Under the pieces are notes generated by a model that searched no databases, had not been told where the DNA came from, and saw nothing but the letters and a program-made list of their open reading frames with translations. This document shows, one piece after another, positions 27,410-40,669 of a DNA stretch of 64,000 nucleotides. A program made the position numbers and the translations under genes. The DNA is from Eriocheir sinensis. Its lineage: Eukaryota; Arthropoda; Malacostraca; Decapoda; Varunidae. The stretch is taken from positions 1 through 64,000 of the forward strand of contig NW_026110806.1 of NCBI RefSeq assembly GCF_024679095.1, written 5' to 3'. The number at the start of each line of letters is the position of its first letter. The stretch's first letter is position 1.

Positions 27410-28265
27410 GGTCATTTCTCTCCACACTTTCCTCCATTTTTCTCCTGTTTCCTCCACCTCTTCCTCCTTTCCTCCTATGCCCAAAAATTGCTTAATCTTT
27501 CCTCTTCCTCCTCCTGTCTTCCGCTTCTTCCTCCTCCTCTTCGTTCCTCTCCTATCTCCACTTTTATCAAGGTCTGTGTATTTCTCCTGCGTAATTTTGG
27601 TGGTTTCGTTCATTTCCTCCTCCAAGTTCAAGTCCATTTTCCTCCACTTTCCTCCACCTCTTCCTCCTTTTCTCCTACACCAAAAAATAGCTTACTCTTT
27701 CCTTTTCCTCCTCCTGTCTTCCTTTTCCTCCTCCTCCTTTTCATTCCTCTCCTATCTCCACTTTTATTAAGGTCTGTGTATTTCTCCAGCGTAATTTTAG
27801 TGGTTTTTTTCATTTCCTCCTCCAAGCTCAAGTCCATTTTTCTCCCTTTTCCTTCCTCTCTTCCTCCTTTCCTCCTATACCAAAAAATTGCTTAATCTCT
27901 TCTCTTCTTCCTCCCATTTTCCACTTCCTCCTCCTCCTCTTCGTCTCCTTGTTATCTCCACTTTTATCAAGGTCTGTGTATTTCTCCAGCGTAATTTTGG
28001 TGGTTTTGTTCATTTCCTCCTCCAAGTTCAAGTCCATTTTTCTCCCTTTTTGCTTCCTCTGTTTCTCCTTTCCTCCATACCAAAAAATAGCTTCATCTTT
28101 CCTCTTCCTCCTCCTGTCTTCCTCTTCCTCCTCCTCCTCTTCGTCTCCCTGTTATTTCCACTTTTATCAAGGTCTGTGTATTTCTCCAGCGTAATTTTGG
28201 TGGTTTCGTTCATATCCTCCTCCAAGTTCAAGTCCATTTTTCTCCCTTTTCCTTCCTCCCCTCCT
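27410..28265. repeat. 200-bp tandem repeat, family A (second locus)
   Basis: CTCCAAGTTCAAGTCCATTT recurs at 27620, 27820, 28020 and 28220, exactly 200 bp apart. Same family as 4650-5190. The array ends where a retrotransposon begins. Confidence 0.93.
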
Positions 28266-28269
28266 CCTT

Positions 28270-29183
28270 TTTCTGGATCAGTGCTTGGCCCCATGCTCTT
28301 CTTAATTTATGTTAATGATATCGATGATGGGCTCACTTGCAAAGTATCAAAATTTGCTGATGACCCAAAAATTGCTAGTCAAGTAACTGCGACACTCGAC
28401 GAAGAAGCCTTACAGTCAGACCTAGATGGACTTGCACGTTGGGCCAATCAATGGCAAATGAAATTTAACGTTGACAAATGTAAAGTGTTGCACATCGGAA
28501 AAAATAACAATCGCGCTCGGTACGTAAAGAATGGCCAACAACTTTCTGCAGTAAGTGAAGAAAAGGATCTTGGAATCACTATATCAAGCGATTTAAAGCC
28601 CGGTCAGCATTGTTCAGAGGTAGTTAAAACTGCAAACAAATTGCTTGGCTTCATCGGACGAGTCTTTAATAATAAATCGGAAAAAGTAATATTAAAACTG
28701 TATAATTCGTTGGTTCGACCCCGTCTAGAGTACTGTGTACAGTTTTGGTCTCCCTACTACAGAAAAGACATAGAAAAGTTGGAACGGGTCCAACGAAGAG
28801 TAACAAAGATGATTCCTAGGTTGAGAAATTTGTCATATGAACAAAGGCTTAAAGAAGTAAATTTATTCAGCCTATCAAACCGAAGAATGCGAGGCGATCT
28901 AATAGAAGTGTTTAAAATGTTTAAAGGATTCAGTGATATTAATGCGCAAGATTACTTTACAATTGATCGATCAAATAGAACAAGAAGAAATCACAATTTG
29001 AAGATAAGTGGTAAAAGATTCTCGTCGCACGAAGCTAAACACTTCTTCTTCAATGGAGTTGTTAATGTTTGGAACTCTCTACCCTGTGATGTCGTTGATA
29101 GTACAACAGTTACGGCCTTCAAGAACAGATTAGACAAGTGTTTTGAATCCAACCAGCAACTAAGATATTACTCATTGTCGTAA
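28270..29183 (+). CDS. CR1-like retrotransposon, 5'-truncated reverse transcriptase C-terminal part, open frame
   Basis: Opens inside the reverse transcriptase (SVLGPMLFLIYVNDIDDG), has FADD, FNVDKCKVLHIGK, EEKDLGITISSDL, SLVRPRLEYCVQFWSP and ERVQRRVTKMIPRLRNLSYE, and ends at TAA with no internal stop over about 300 codons. An intact frame in a 5'-truncated copy suggests recent insertion into the family A array. The non-coding tail runs to about 29520 and ends in ATT/ATC repeats. It is a different family from the copy at 59690. Confidence 0.9.
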
Positions 29184-29642
29184 TAACGTTAAGTTCTTTC
29201 AAATACTGGTGTCCTTGTCCGCTTTTATCGCCCGGTTAGTGGTAGCAGTAATGGTAGTTCTTTCCTCTTTCCTACAAATTTCCATGCAGTTTTTCCATGC
29301 TGCATGGTTCTTTTTCCTTTCCTGCCAGCTTTGGCTGCAGGGATGGGGGGGTGGGGAGGAGCCTTCGCCTTTGCTGTCCTTCATCTTCCACCTTGGATTA
29401 GATAGTTAGTGTAGCTTGTCACAAACAGCCTCGTAAGGACCAGCAGGTCTGCTGTTGTTTGTTCTTCCTTTGTGTTCCTCCTAATATATGACAGACCTCA
29501 CAAGTGCTAAACCAATTATTATTATTATCATCATCATCATCATCATCATTATTATTATTATTATGTGAAGCTCTGTAGATACTGTAAATATGTCTTGTTA
29601 GTAAAGAATATTTAACATAATTATAGATCATTTTTAGCTTTT

Positions 29643-29835
<193 letters not shown>

Positions 29836-29955
29836 TTCCTTCCTTCCTTCCCTCCCTTTCATACTAAACCTCATTCTTCTTCTTATTATTACTATTATTA
29901 TTGTTATTATTTTTATTAATTACTATTCTTATTATTACCATTATTATTATTTCAG

Positions 29956-30079
29956 GGGAGAAGACAGGAGGAGGAGGAGGAGAGAAGGAGGAGGAGGAGG
30001 AGGAAGAGGAGGAGGAGTGCCTGATCCAGCAAGGTGATTCACTGTCCGTCCACCCTCAGGAAAGACCTTTGAGATCCAG
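29956..30079 (+). CDS. Candidate internal exon with a Glu run
   Basis: Acceptor TTTCAG and donor GTAGGC flank 124 nt. One frame is open: EKTGGGGGEKE, a Glu run, then CLIQQGDSLSVHPQERPLRS. The gene is unknown and the glutamate tract is just a GAG microsatellite, so coding status is uncertain. Confidence 0.3.
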
Positions 30080-30084
30080 GTAGG

Positions 30085-30085
<1 letters not shown>

Positions 30086-30121
<36 letters not shown>

Positions 30122-30137
30122 GCCATGTGTGTCTATT

Positions 30138-30174
<37 letters not shown>

Positions 30175-30193
30175 GCCATGTGTGTCTATTCAT

Positions 30194-30249
<56 letters not shown>

Positions 30250-30265
30250 GCTATGTGTGTCTATT

Positions 30266-30311
<46 letters not shown>

Positions 30312-30318
30312 TATTCAT

Positions 30319-30359
<41 letters not shown>

Positions 30360-30366
30360 TATTCAT

Positions 30367-30436
<70 letters not shown>

Positions 30437-30450
30437 GCCATGTGTCTATT

Positions 30451-30506
<56 letters not shown>

Positions 30507-30513
30507 TATTCAT

Positions 30514-30572
<59 letters not shown>

Positions 30573-30658
30573 TATTCATGTGTGTGTGTGTGTGTGTGTT
30601 AGCCATGTGTGTCTATTCATGTGTGTGTGTGTGTGTGTGTTAGCCATGTGTGTCTATT

Positions 30659-30693
<35 letters not shown>

Positions 30694-30712
30694 GCTATGT
30701 GTGTCTATTCAT

Positions 30713-30752
<40 letters not shown>

Positions 30753-30771
30753 GCCATGTGTGTCTATTCAT

Positions 30772-30817
<46 letters not shown>

Positions 30818-30862
30818 GCTATGTGTGTCTATTCATGTGTGTGTGTGTGTGTGTGTGTGTGA
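30086..30862. repeat. (TG)n array punctuated by TAGCCATGTGTGTCTATTCA units
   Basis: About a dozen TG blocks separated by TTAGCCATGTGTGTCTATTC or TCTATTCATGTGTATG spacers; same style as 8671-9428. Confidence 0.93.
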
Positions 30863-30959
30863 GGACTTGACGAGGGTGTGATAATAGGTGCAAACAGCGG
30901 TACAGGAGACTTACAGGAGGCGAGGACAAACAGCTGTGGTTCAGTTAAGTCCTTCAACT

Positions 30960-31240
30960 AACTCGGAGTCAAGCATTTGATTTTTTTTTTTTTCACGACC
31001 CAAAACGGAGGTAGATGGCTAAGATGCGTGACCATTTTTTTTTTTTTACACCAGAGGAGTCAGTTCAAGGGCACACAAAAAAAGAAAACAATAATAAAAA
31101 AAAGCCCGCTAATCGCTGCTCCCATAAAAGAATCAGAAGAGGCGGCCAAAAGCAAGGTCAAATTCGGGAGGAGAGGTGTCCTGATACCCTCCTCTTGAAA
31201 GAGTTCAAGTCATAGGCAGGAGGAAATACAGATGAAGGAA
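30960..31240 (+). mobile_element. Dispersed element, 5' part (parent of the 56-bp satellite)
   Basis: Contains CCAGAGGAGTCAGTTCAAGG, AAAGCCCGCTAATCGCTGCT and GATTGTTCCAGAGCTTACCA. The first half has a relative at 46990-47160, and its start an inverted relative at 59020-59130. The second half flows directly into the 56-bp array. Confidence 0.7.
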
Positions 31241-34200
31241 GATTGTTCCAGAGCTTACCAGCGTGAGGGATGAAAGAGTGAAGATGCTGGTTAACTCCTG
31301 CGTGAGGGATTTGGACAGTAAAGGGATGAAAGAGTGAAGATGCTGGTTAACTCTTGCATAAGGGATTTGGACAGTATAGGGATGAAAGAGTGAAGATGCT
31401 GGTTAACTCTTGCATAAGGGATTTGGACAGTATAGGGATGAAAGAGTGAAGATGCTGGTTAACTCTTGTGTAAGGGATTTGGACAGTATAGGGATAAAAG
31501 TGAAGATGCTGGTTAACTCTAGCGTAAGGGATTTGGACAGTAAAGGGATGAAAGAGTGAAGATGCTGGTTAACTCTTGCGTAAGGGATTTGGACAGTAAA
31601 GGGATGAAAGAGTGAAGATGCTGGTTAACTCTTGCATAAGGGATTTGGACAGTATAGGGATGAAAGAGTGAAGATGCTGGTTAACTCTTGTGTAAGGGAT
31701 TTGGACAGTAAAGGGATGAAAGAGTGAAGATGCTGGTTAACTCTTGCATAAGGGGTTTGGACAGTAAAGGGATGAAAGAGTGAAGATGCTGGTTAACTCT
31801 TGTGTAAGGGATTTGGACAGCAAAGGGATGAAAGAGTGAAGATGCTGGTTAACTCTTGCGTAAGGGATTTGGACAGTATAGGGATGAAAGAGTGAAGATG
31901 CTGGTTAACTCTTGCGTAAGGGATTTGGACAGTAAAGGGATGAAAGAGTGAAGATGCTGGTTAACTCTTGCATAAGGTATTGGGACAGTCCTGGGATGAA
32001 AGAGTGAAGATGCTGGTTAACTCTTGCATAAGGGATTGGGACAGTATAGGGATGAAAGAGTGAAGATGCTGGTTAACTCTTGCATAAGGGATTTGGACAG
32101 TATAGGGATGAAAGAGTGAAGATGCTTGTTAACTCTTGCATAAGGGATTTGGACAGTATAGGGATGAAAGAGTGAAGATGCTGGTTAACTCTTGTGTAAG
32201 GGATTTGGACAGTAAAAGGATGAAAGAGTGAAGATGCTGATTAACTCTTGGGTAAGGGAATTGGACAGTATTGGGATGAAAGAGTGAAGATGCTGGTTAA
32301 CTCTTGCGTAAGGGATTTGGACAGTATAGGGATGAAAGAGTGAAGATGCTGGTTAACTCTTGCGTAAGGGGTTTGGACAGTATAGGGATGAAAGAGTGAA
32401 GATGCTGGTTAACTCTTGCATAAGGGATTTGGACAGTAAAGGGATGAAAGAGTGAATATGCTGGTTAACTCTTGCGTAAGGGATTTGGACAGTAAAGCGA
32501 TGAAAGATTGAAGATGCTGGTTAACTCTTGCATAAGGGGTTTGGACAGTAAAGGGATGAAAGAGTGAAGATGCTGGTTAACTCTTGCGTAAGGGATCTGG
32601 ACAGTAAAGGGATGAAAGAGTGAAGATGCTGGTTAACTCTTGCATAAGGAATTTGGACAGTACATGGATGAAAGAGTGAAGATGCTGGTTAACTCTTGCA
32701 TAAGGGATCTGGACAGTATAGGGATGAAAGAGTGAAGATGCTGGTTAACTCTTGCATAAGGGATTTGGACAGTACAGGGATGAAAGAGTGAAGATGCTGG
32801 TTAACTCTTGCGTAAGGGATTTGGACAGTAAAGGGATGAAAGAGTGAAGATGCTGGTTAACTCTTGCATAAGGGATCTGGACAGTAAAGGGATGAAAGAG
32901 TGAAGATGCTGGTTAACTCTTGCGTAAGGGATCTGGACAGTATAGGGATGAAAGAGTGAAGATGCTGGTTAACTCCTGCATAAGGGATCTGGACAGTATA
33001 GGGATGAAAGAGTGAAGATGCTGGTTAACTCTTGCATAAGGGATTTGGACAGTACAGGGATGAAAGAGTGAAGATGCTGGTTAACTCTTGCGTAAGGGAT
33101 TTGGACAGTAAAGGGATGAAAGAGTGAAGATGCTGTTTAACTCTTGCGTAAGGGATCTGGACAGTAAAGGGATGAAAGACTGAAGATGCTGGTTAACTCT
33201 TGCGTAAGGGATCTGGACAGTATAGGGATGAAAGAGTGAAGATGCTGGTTAACTCTTGCGTAAGGGATCTGGACAGTAAAGGGATGAAAGAGTGAAGATG
33301 CTGGTTAACTCTTGCGTAAGGGATTTGGACAGTATAGGGATGAAAGAGTGAAGATGCTGGTTAACTCTTGCATAAGGGATCTGGACAGTATAGGGATGAA
33401 AGAGTGAAGATGCTGGTTAACTCTTGCATAAGGGATTTGGACAGTACAGGGATGAAAGAGTGAAGATGCTGGTTAACTCTTGCGTAAGGGATTTGGAGAG
33501 TAAAGGGATGAAAGAGTGAAGATGCTGGTTAACTCTTGCATAAGGGATCTGGACAGTAAAGGGATGAAAGAGTGAAGATGCTGGTTAACTCTTGCGTAAG
33601 GGATCTGGACAGTATAGGGATGAAAGAGTGAAGATGCTGGTTAACTCCTGCATAAGGGATCTGGACAGTATAGGGATGAAAGAGTGAAGATGCTGGTTAA
33701 CTCTTGCATAAGGGATTTGGACAGTATAGGGATGAAAGAGTGAAGATGCTGGTTAACTCTTGCGTAAGGGATTTGGACAGTAAAGGGATGAAAGAGTGAA
33801 GATGCTGTTTAACTCTTGCGTAAGGGATCTGGACAGTAAAGGGATGAAAGACTGAAGATGCTGGTTAACTCTTGCGTAAGGGATCTGGACAGTATAGGGA
33901 TGAAAGAGTGAAGATGCTGGTTAACTCTTGCATAAGGGATCTGGACAGTATAGGGATGAAAGAGTGAAGATGCTGGTTAACTCCTGCATAAGGGATCTGG
34001 ACAGTATAGGGATGAAAGAGTGAAGATGCTGGTTAACTCTTGCATAAGGGATCTGGACAGTAAAGGGATGAAAGAGTGAAGATGCTGGTTAACTCTTGCG
34101 TAAGGGATCTGGACAGTAAAGGGATGAAAGAGTGAAGATGCTGGTTAACTCTTGCGTAAGGGATTTGGACAGTATAGGGATGAAAGAGTGAAGATGCTGG

Positions 34201-35870
34201 TTAACTCTTGCATAAGGGATTTGGACAGTAAAGGGATGAGAGAGTGAAGATGCTGGTTAACTCTTGCGTAAGGGATTTGGACAGTAAAGGGATGAAAGAG
34301 TGAAGATGCTGGTTAACTCTTGCGTAAGGGAGTTGGACAGCAAAGGGATGAAAGAGTGAAGATGCTGGTTAACTCTTGCGTAAGGGAGTTGGAGAGTAAA
34401 GGGATGAAAGAGTGAAGATGCTGGTTAACTCTTGCATAAGGGATTTGGACAGTATAGGGATGAAAGAGTGAAGATGCTGGTTAACTCTTGCGTAAGGGAT
34501 TTGGACAGTAAAGGGATGAAAGAGTGAAGATGCTGGTTAACTCTTGCGTAAGGGATTTGGACAGTACAGGGATGAAAGAGTGAAGATGCTGGTTAACTCT
34601 TGCATAAGGGATTTGGACAGTATAGGGATGAAAGAGTGAAGATGCTGGTTAACTCTTGCATAAGGGATTTGGACAGTAAAGGGATGAAAGAGTGAAGATG
34701 CTGGTTAACTCTTGCATAAGGGATCTGGACAGTATAGGGATGAAAGAGTGAAGATGCTGGTTAACTCTTGCGTAAGAGATCTGGACAGTAAAGGGATGAA
34801 AGAGTGAAGATGCTGGTTAACTCTTGCGTAAGGGAGTTGGACAGTAAAGGGATGAAAGAGTGAATATGCTGGTTAACTCTTGCGTAAGGGAGTTGGACAG
34901 TAAAGGGATGAAAGAGTGAAGATGCTGGTTAACTCTTGCGTAAGGGATTTGGACAGTAAAGGGATGAAAGAGTGAAGATGCTGGTTAACTCTTGCGTAAG
35001 GGATTTGGACAGTAAAGGGATGAAAGAGTGAAGATGCTGGTTAACTCTTGCGTAAGGGAGTTGGACAGTATAGGGATGAAAGAGTGAAGATGCTGGTTAA
35101 CTCTTGCGTAAGGGATTTGGACAGTAAAGGGATGAAAGAGTGAAGATGCTGGTTAACTCTTGCGTAAGGGATTTGGACAGTAAAGGGATGAAAGAGTGAA
35201 GATGCTGGTTAACTCTTGCGTAAGGGAGTTGGACAGTAAAGGGATGAAAGAGTGAAGATGCTGGTTAACTCTTGCGTAAGGGAGTTGGACAGTAAAGGGA
35301 TGAAAGAGTGAAGATGCTGGTTAACTCTTGCGTAAGGGAGTTGGACAGTAAAGGGATGAAAGAGTGAAGATGCTGGTTAACTCTTGCGTAAGGGAGTTGG
35401 ACAGTATAGGGATGAAAGAGTGAAGATGCTGGTTAACTCTTGCATAAGGGATTTGGACAGTATAGGGATGAAAGAGTGAAGATGCTGGTTAACTCTTGCA
35501 TAAGGGATTTGGACAGTATAGGGATGAAAGAGTGAAGATGCTGGTTAACTCCTGCGTAAGGGATTTGGACAGTAAAGGGATGAAAGAGTGAAGATGCTGG
35601 TTAACTCTTGCGTAAGGGATTTGGACAGTAAAGGGATGAAAGAGTGAAGATGCTGGTTAACTCTTGCGTAAGGGATTTGGACAGTATAGGGATGAAAGAG
35701 TGAAGATGCTGGTTAACTCTTGCATAAGGGGTTTGGACAGTATAGGGATGAAAGAGTGAAGATGCTGGTTAACTCTTGCATAAGGGGTTTGGACAGTATA
35801 GGGATGAAAGAGTGAAGATGCTTTTTAACTCTTGCGTAAGGGAGTTGGACAGTAAAGGGATGAGCTTGAG
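31240..35870. repeat. 56-bp satellite, about 82 copies, with higher-order structure
   Basis: The unit includes GGGATGAAAGAGTGAAGATG, CTGGTTAACTCTTGCGTAAG and GGATTTGGACAGTA. Variants (GCGTAA/GCATAA, GATTTG/GATCTG/GAGTTG, TAAAGG/TATAGG) alternate. Rare variants repeat exactly 672 bp (12 units) apart, e.g. GCTGTTTAAC at 33132 and 33804. The array is closed by GGGATGAGCTTGAGTAG. Confidence 0.97.
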
Positions 35871-35879
35871 TAGATATTA

Positions 35880-36925
35880 AAGCGTGATTACATTTTAAGT
35901 TAATTAAGGAAACGCAGAAACGAAGAGTTGAGTGCTGGCATTCCTGAACCTCTCGGCGCCCAGGCACACACATTGACGAGGCCTCCTAGGAGTGTGAGGC
36001 ATTTCCAGGGGTAGTTATCTGAGCCTGGTGGTTGTTTGACCCTTCCTGTACTGTGAACCTGTACCTGAACCTAAGAAAACACTCATTACAACCCGACCGA
36101 TCTCCTTCTTGGCATTTGGAAATATTTGGCGTGAGAGGCGGAACCGTAGCGCAGATTCTAGATGCTTCGGCGGGGCGGAGATAGACACGTGGCAGAGAGC
36201 TCTTTGGGCAGTTGGCGATGAGAGGAGGAGGAGGAAGGGGCCGGTAGTGACGCCCCGCCACAACGAAGTACCCGGGAGGTGTTCCGCGATGAGAGGAAGG
36301 AGGGGCGTTGGTAAGGACGCCCAGACAACCCGGACCCATATTCTCGGACCTTTCGACGCCTTACTATATCTATTTAAAGAGGCTCTCGTAGAAGTTTTAG
36401 GGATTGCCAAGGGCGGCGTCATATCTCTAGTGGTAGTTTTGCAAGATTTCTACGCCAGGAACGACAGAACACTCTTGAGTACATCTTTTATATGGCCTTC
36501 AAATATCATGGTCTCAAGAGCCCCAAGCGGCTGAGAATATGAACCCTGCTGGCAAGGAGGGAGGGACTTGGACGCTGCTCCGTGGTGACAGGGAGGGAGT
36601 GCTCAAAGGGACTACTAGTTTGAGGGGAGCGGATAGTGGGAAAAAAATTTAAAAGTATAAAAAAATGTTGAAAAATGTACGAAAAGGTGAAAAGGTGTGC
36701 AAGAAAATGCCTGCAGTCAAACAAAGGCTGAAAATTTGTCAACGGTATAAACAAATATTAAAAAGAAACATGTAGGACAAGTGAAGAAAATGTATGGAAA
36801 GTGAGTTTTTTTAAATATACGAAGTTAAAACTATGAAAAAAAGTTACAAAAATGAGTGAAGAAATGCCTGCCAGTAAAAACCAGCTGATGCGAAATAACT
36901 GTCTTCAAGTAACCCAATTGTCCTC
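35880..36925. other. Unassigned sequence
   Basis: A frame of 141 codons at 36109-36534 is open but matches nothing I recognise. The GC-rich part (36120-36430) with AGGGATTGCCAAGGGCGGCG may be a mobile element. The rest is AT-rich. Confidence 0.3.
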
Positions 36926-36930
36926 CACAG

Positions 36931-37047
36931 GTGTCTTGATCCACGGCCGCCTTGAAGAGTTCTGCGTCCAGGCCCAGACGGTGAGCCTGCTGACTGTCCA
37001 GGAGGCAGACAGGGACAGACAGGGACGCAGTTTGGAGGCTGCTGAGT
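36931..37047 (+). CDS. Candidate exon, unknown gene
   Basis: Acceptor TCCACAG is followed by a frame LIHGRLEEFCVQAQTVSLLT then VQEADRDRQGRSLEAAE, with possible donors at 36990 (GTGAGC) and about 37046 (GTAAGA). The helical, charged sequence looks coding. It could be an upstream exon of AMBRA1 or of another gene. Unresolved. Confidence 0.3.
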
Positions 37048-37099
37048 AAGACAGCCACTTTGATGGGTTTTCCTGTATTTTATTCTCATGTTAACATTA

Positions 37100-37138
<39 letters not shown>

Positions 37139-37195
37139 AATATCTGTAGTGCGGCGACGGCCTGATGAACGAGCCTCCCATAACCCACTTAGCCA

Positions 37196-37360
37196 GTGGG
37201 GTAGCTCTTTGGCCGACTCGGTAAGGAGTGGCTCTCCCGTCACGCTGGTCGCGGGTTCAATCCCAGGCAGCCGGGGAATACCCTCACTTTGTCTTGATTA
37301 ATTTCTCGTGTTATTTCGATACACGCAGAGGCCGTGTTGAGAAATAGGAAGGATTTAGAA
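37196..37360 (+). mobile_element. tRNA-derived SINE (Asp-like head)
   Basis: GGGGTAGCTCTTTGGCCGAC, an anticodon-arm-like CTCCCGTCACGC and a B box GCGGGTTCAATCCC, followed by CAGCCGGGGAATACCCTCAC. The stems are imperfect, so it is a SINE rather than a tRNA gene. Confidence 0.7.
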
Positions 37361-37744
37361 AATAAGCTCGTCGGGGCATTACATATCTTTCTGTAATATA
37401 AGATGAAGTAAAATCCAGCCGTGCGTTGTTGTAACTCTCCGCATCCTTCTACTTGATAGCTTTAGAATCTCCAAGTGGCCGATCACTTTTTATTTGTTCT
37501 GTTTAGGCGTTTTACTTCCTTTATTTCTCATCGGCCTCCTCCTCCTTAGCCTCTCTTCTTTTCCCTCTATTTCCATCAATTATTTCACTACTCTACTGTT
37601 CTCTATACGGGTCCAGTTTTCCCTTCCTGTTCCTTGGGCCTCCTTGATCCTTAGCTGTCTGGATATTTTTTGGGTTATTTCATATTTTTCTTTTCCTGTG
37701 TTTCCTGCAGCTATTTCTTCCTTTGCTATTTCCCTCTAATGATT

Positions 37745-38203
<459 letters not shown>

Positions 38204-38399
38204 GTGTATGTAGTATGTTTCTGTGTCTGTACATGCTTTGCTTTCTGTGGGTCATTCTTTGATCTATTTCCTGTCTGTCAGTGTGTCTGTGTTGCCCTAA
38301 ATGTCTGTCTCACTCTGTCTGTTTATGTGTTTGTCTGTTTGTCTTTGGCTGTTTCTTGCATGTCTTTACGTATGCAAGTTTAGAGAGAGAGAGAATGTA

Positions 38400-39600
38400 G
38401 ATAGATAGATAGATTGATAGATAGATAGATAGATATATTTCCTGTACATTGCCTGTATTAGGACGGATAGAACTTGGCACCTTGGATCAACTTAACACTG
38501 GCACTGACCACCCCTACTCCCTCCCCACCCACACCCCCCAACCCCCCAACCTCCTCCTCCCCCCCAGCCTCACCGCCACCCCAGTCCCCTCCTTCACCTC
38601 CTCCCCACCCCCACAATCCACCTCAAACTAAGAGAGGTGGAGGACGTTGGGAAAGGGCTATCCTGCTCACCCCCACCCCCTCCCCATCCCGCCACTCCCC
38701 TCACCCCAGCACCTTACTTACCCCCACAGTAACGTGGCCGCTAAACCAGACTCGGCGGCGTCACTTCAGTGTCTCGCCGTGCACTCTAGTCTATGAAGTC
38801 TCTGTGTGGTGGCGTAAACAAACCCTCGCTTGCTGTGTGTGTGTGTGTGTGTGTGTTGAGGCGGAGGAAAGTGTTGCCTACGGTCTTGGGGTGAGTGTGT
38901 CAGGGTGAAGGAGGGAGTACTGGGCGGTGTGTTGGCGCGGCGTGGACCAGCTGACACGCTCACTGAATACAAAAGTGCTGAAGGGCAAAAGCAAAGGTGT
39001 TGGCTTGTTGTTGGTACAGGTTGTTGACTTGTACTGTACAGGAGAGGAACGGCTGACTGCCTCGCACTGCTCACTTCTCAGCCCCAATAGAGGGATCATT
39101 GGCAACTACAATTTTTTTCCCCATTTATCCAAAAAACAAAATCTTGTGCTTCCATGTGGTGACTTGCCTGGCTCCAAGGCGTTATTCTGCACAGTAATGT
39201 TTTCCAGACATGGCGAGGAAATGTCTCCAGACAGGAAGCGTGCTGGCTGGCCTGTGCTGCCGAGGACTCTTTGGATGACAGTGACCAGCCAGCGTGTTGG
39301 TGAAGACTCTCAGGCTGTTGCTCTTCAAGCAGAGCCTCAACATGCCTCGGCTCAACCTGAAAATCCTGTGAGTATTGCTGGAATTGTACATTAGTTTTAC
39401 TAGTATATCGGAAAGGTTTGAATTGTGCACCGATATATTTACTAAAATTATAATAATCAGAGTTGAACTTACAATAGGGATGAGTTGTTCATTAGAGTTT
39501 TACTATTATATTTGGAAGTTTTTAACACCGATATATTTACTAAAAACATGCGTGACATTCAAAGCTGAACTTACATTAAGGCTGGGCATCCATTTGTGCT
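38400..39600. other. Mixed sequence without a supported gene
   Basis: Holds a small (GATA)n at 38400, a C-rich stretch 38510-38720 and a (TG)n at 38835. A frame at 39200-39368 (FSRHGEEMSPDRKRAGWPV) ends before GTGAGT; it may be a transposase remnant. No confident call. Confidence 0.3.
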
Positions 39601-39601
39601 A

Positions 39602-39740
39602 GGGGGCTTCGTGGTGCAGTGGTTAGCACACTCGGCTCACAACCGAGAGAGCCCGGGTTCGATTCCCTGGCGGAGTGGAAAAATTTGGGCGGCTTTTCCG
39701 ATACCCTACATAGCCCCTGTCCACCCAGCAGTGTAGCAGG
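39602..39740 (+). mobile_element. tRNA-derived SINE (Val-like head)
   Basis: GGGGCTTCGTGGTGCAGTGG, a paired anticodon arm (CTCGG, loop CTCACAA, CCGAG; anticodon CAC) and B box GGGTTCGATTCCC. The body continues GTGGAAAAATTTGGGCGGC and CCCCTGTCCACCC. The body expands into the minisatellite next to it. Confidence 0.75.
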
Positions 39741-40275
39741 TATTAATCGGGGGTTGTGTCCCGTCTCCTGGGGTCTGTTCCCTTCTCCTATAATTCCTTC
39801 CCCTTCTGCCTCTCTCCGGCATATGACCACAGATGTTGTGTCCCGTCTCCTGGGGTCTGTTCCCTTCTCCTATAATTCCTTCCCCTTCTGTCCCTCTCCG
39901 GCATATGACCACAGATGTTGCACCCACTAAACCAAACTTTCCAACTGTTCCCTTCACCTATAATTCCTTCCCCTTCTGTCCCTCTCTGGCATATGACCAC
40001 AGATGCTGCACCCACTAAACCAAACTTTCCAACTGTTCCCTTCTCCCATAATTCCTTCCCGTTCTGTTCCTCTCCGGCATATGACCACAGATGTTGTGTC
40101 CCGTCTCCTGGGGTCTGTTCCCTTCTCCCATAATTCCTTCCCCTTCTGTCCCTCTCCGGCATATGACCACAGATGTTGTGTCCCGTCTCCTGGGGTCTGT
40201 TCCCTTCTCCCATAATTCCTTCCCCTTCTGTCCCTCTCCGGCATATGACCACAGATGCTGCGCCCACTAAGCCAG
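39740..40275. repeat. ~82-88-bp minisatellite grown from the SINE body
   Basis: Six units carry CTCTCCGGCATATGACCACA at about 39818, 39900, 39988, 40076, 40158 and 40240. Single-copy relatives of the same piece occur at 46384-46455. Confidence 0.9.
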
Positions 40276-40669
40276 ACTTTACAACTTTTCCTCCGGCCCA
40301 TAATTTGAACACAGACTTCCTAGTCATTGACAGTGGGCTACATGTCCTTACAGCTACTCAACCATTTTTTTCTAAATTAGTCCTCATAAAATTGTCACAT
40401 TTTTTATAGGTGTCAGCTGCCAGCATCGTGCAAATTACTGGCATAAGCAGCAGTAATGTTGTCAAGTTCCTGCCATCCATAACTGGCAGCACCTTCTCCA
40501 GCGTCGCGGCACTCTTGTTCAGTACTCCCACAATGCCTACGGAGGACACAGGCTGGAAATTAATAAAACAGGCATCACGCACTTACACTATGCACTAACA
40601 TACTATATTTATGACAAGGAATCTGCCATTGAAACATGTATTATTACAGTATTAGGAAAAGAATTGAGC

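Noticed and set aside
36109..36534. 141-codon open frame as a gene
   Set aside because: No recognisable domain and no splice context, and frames on the other strand are equally open in this GC-rich patch.
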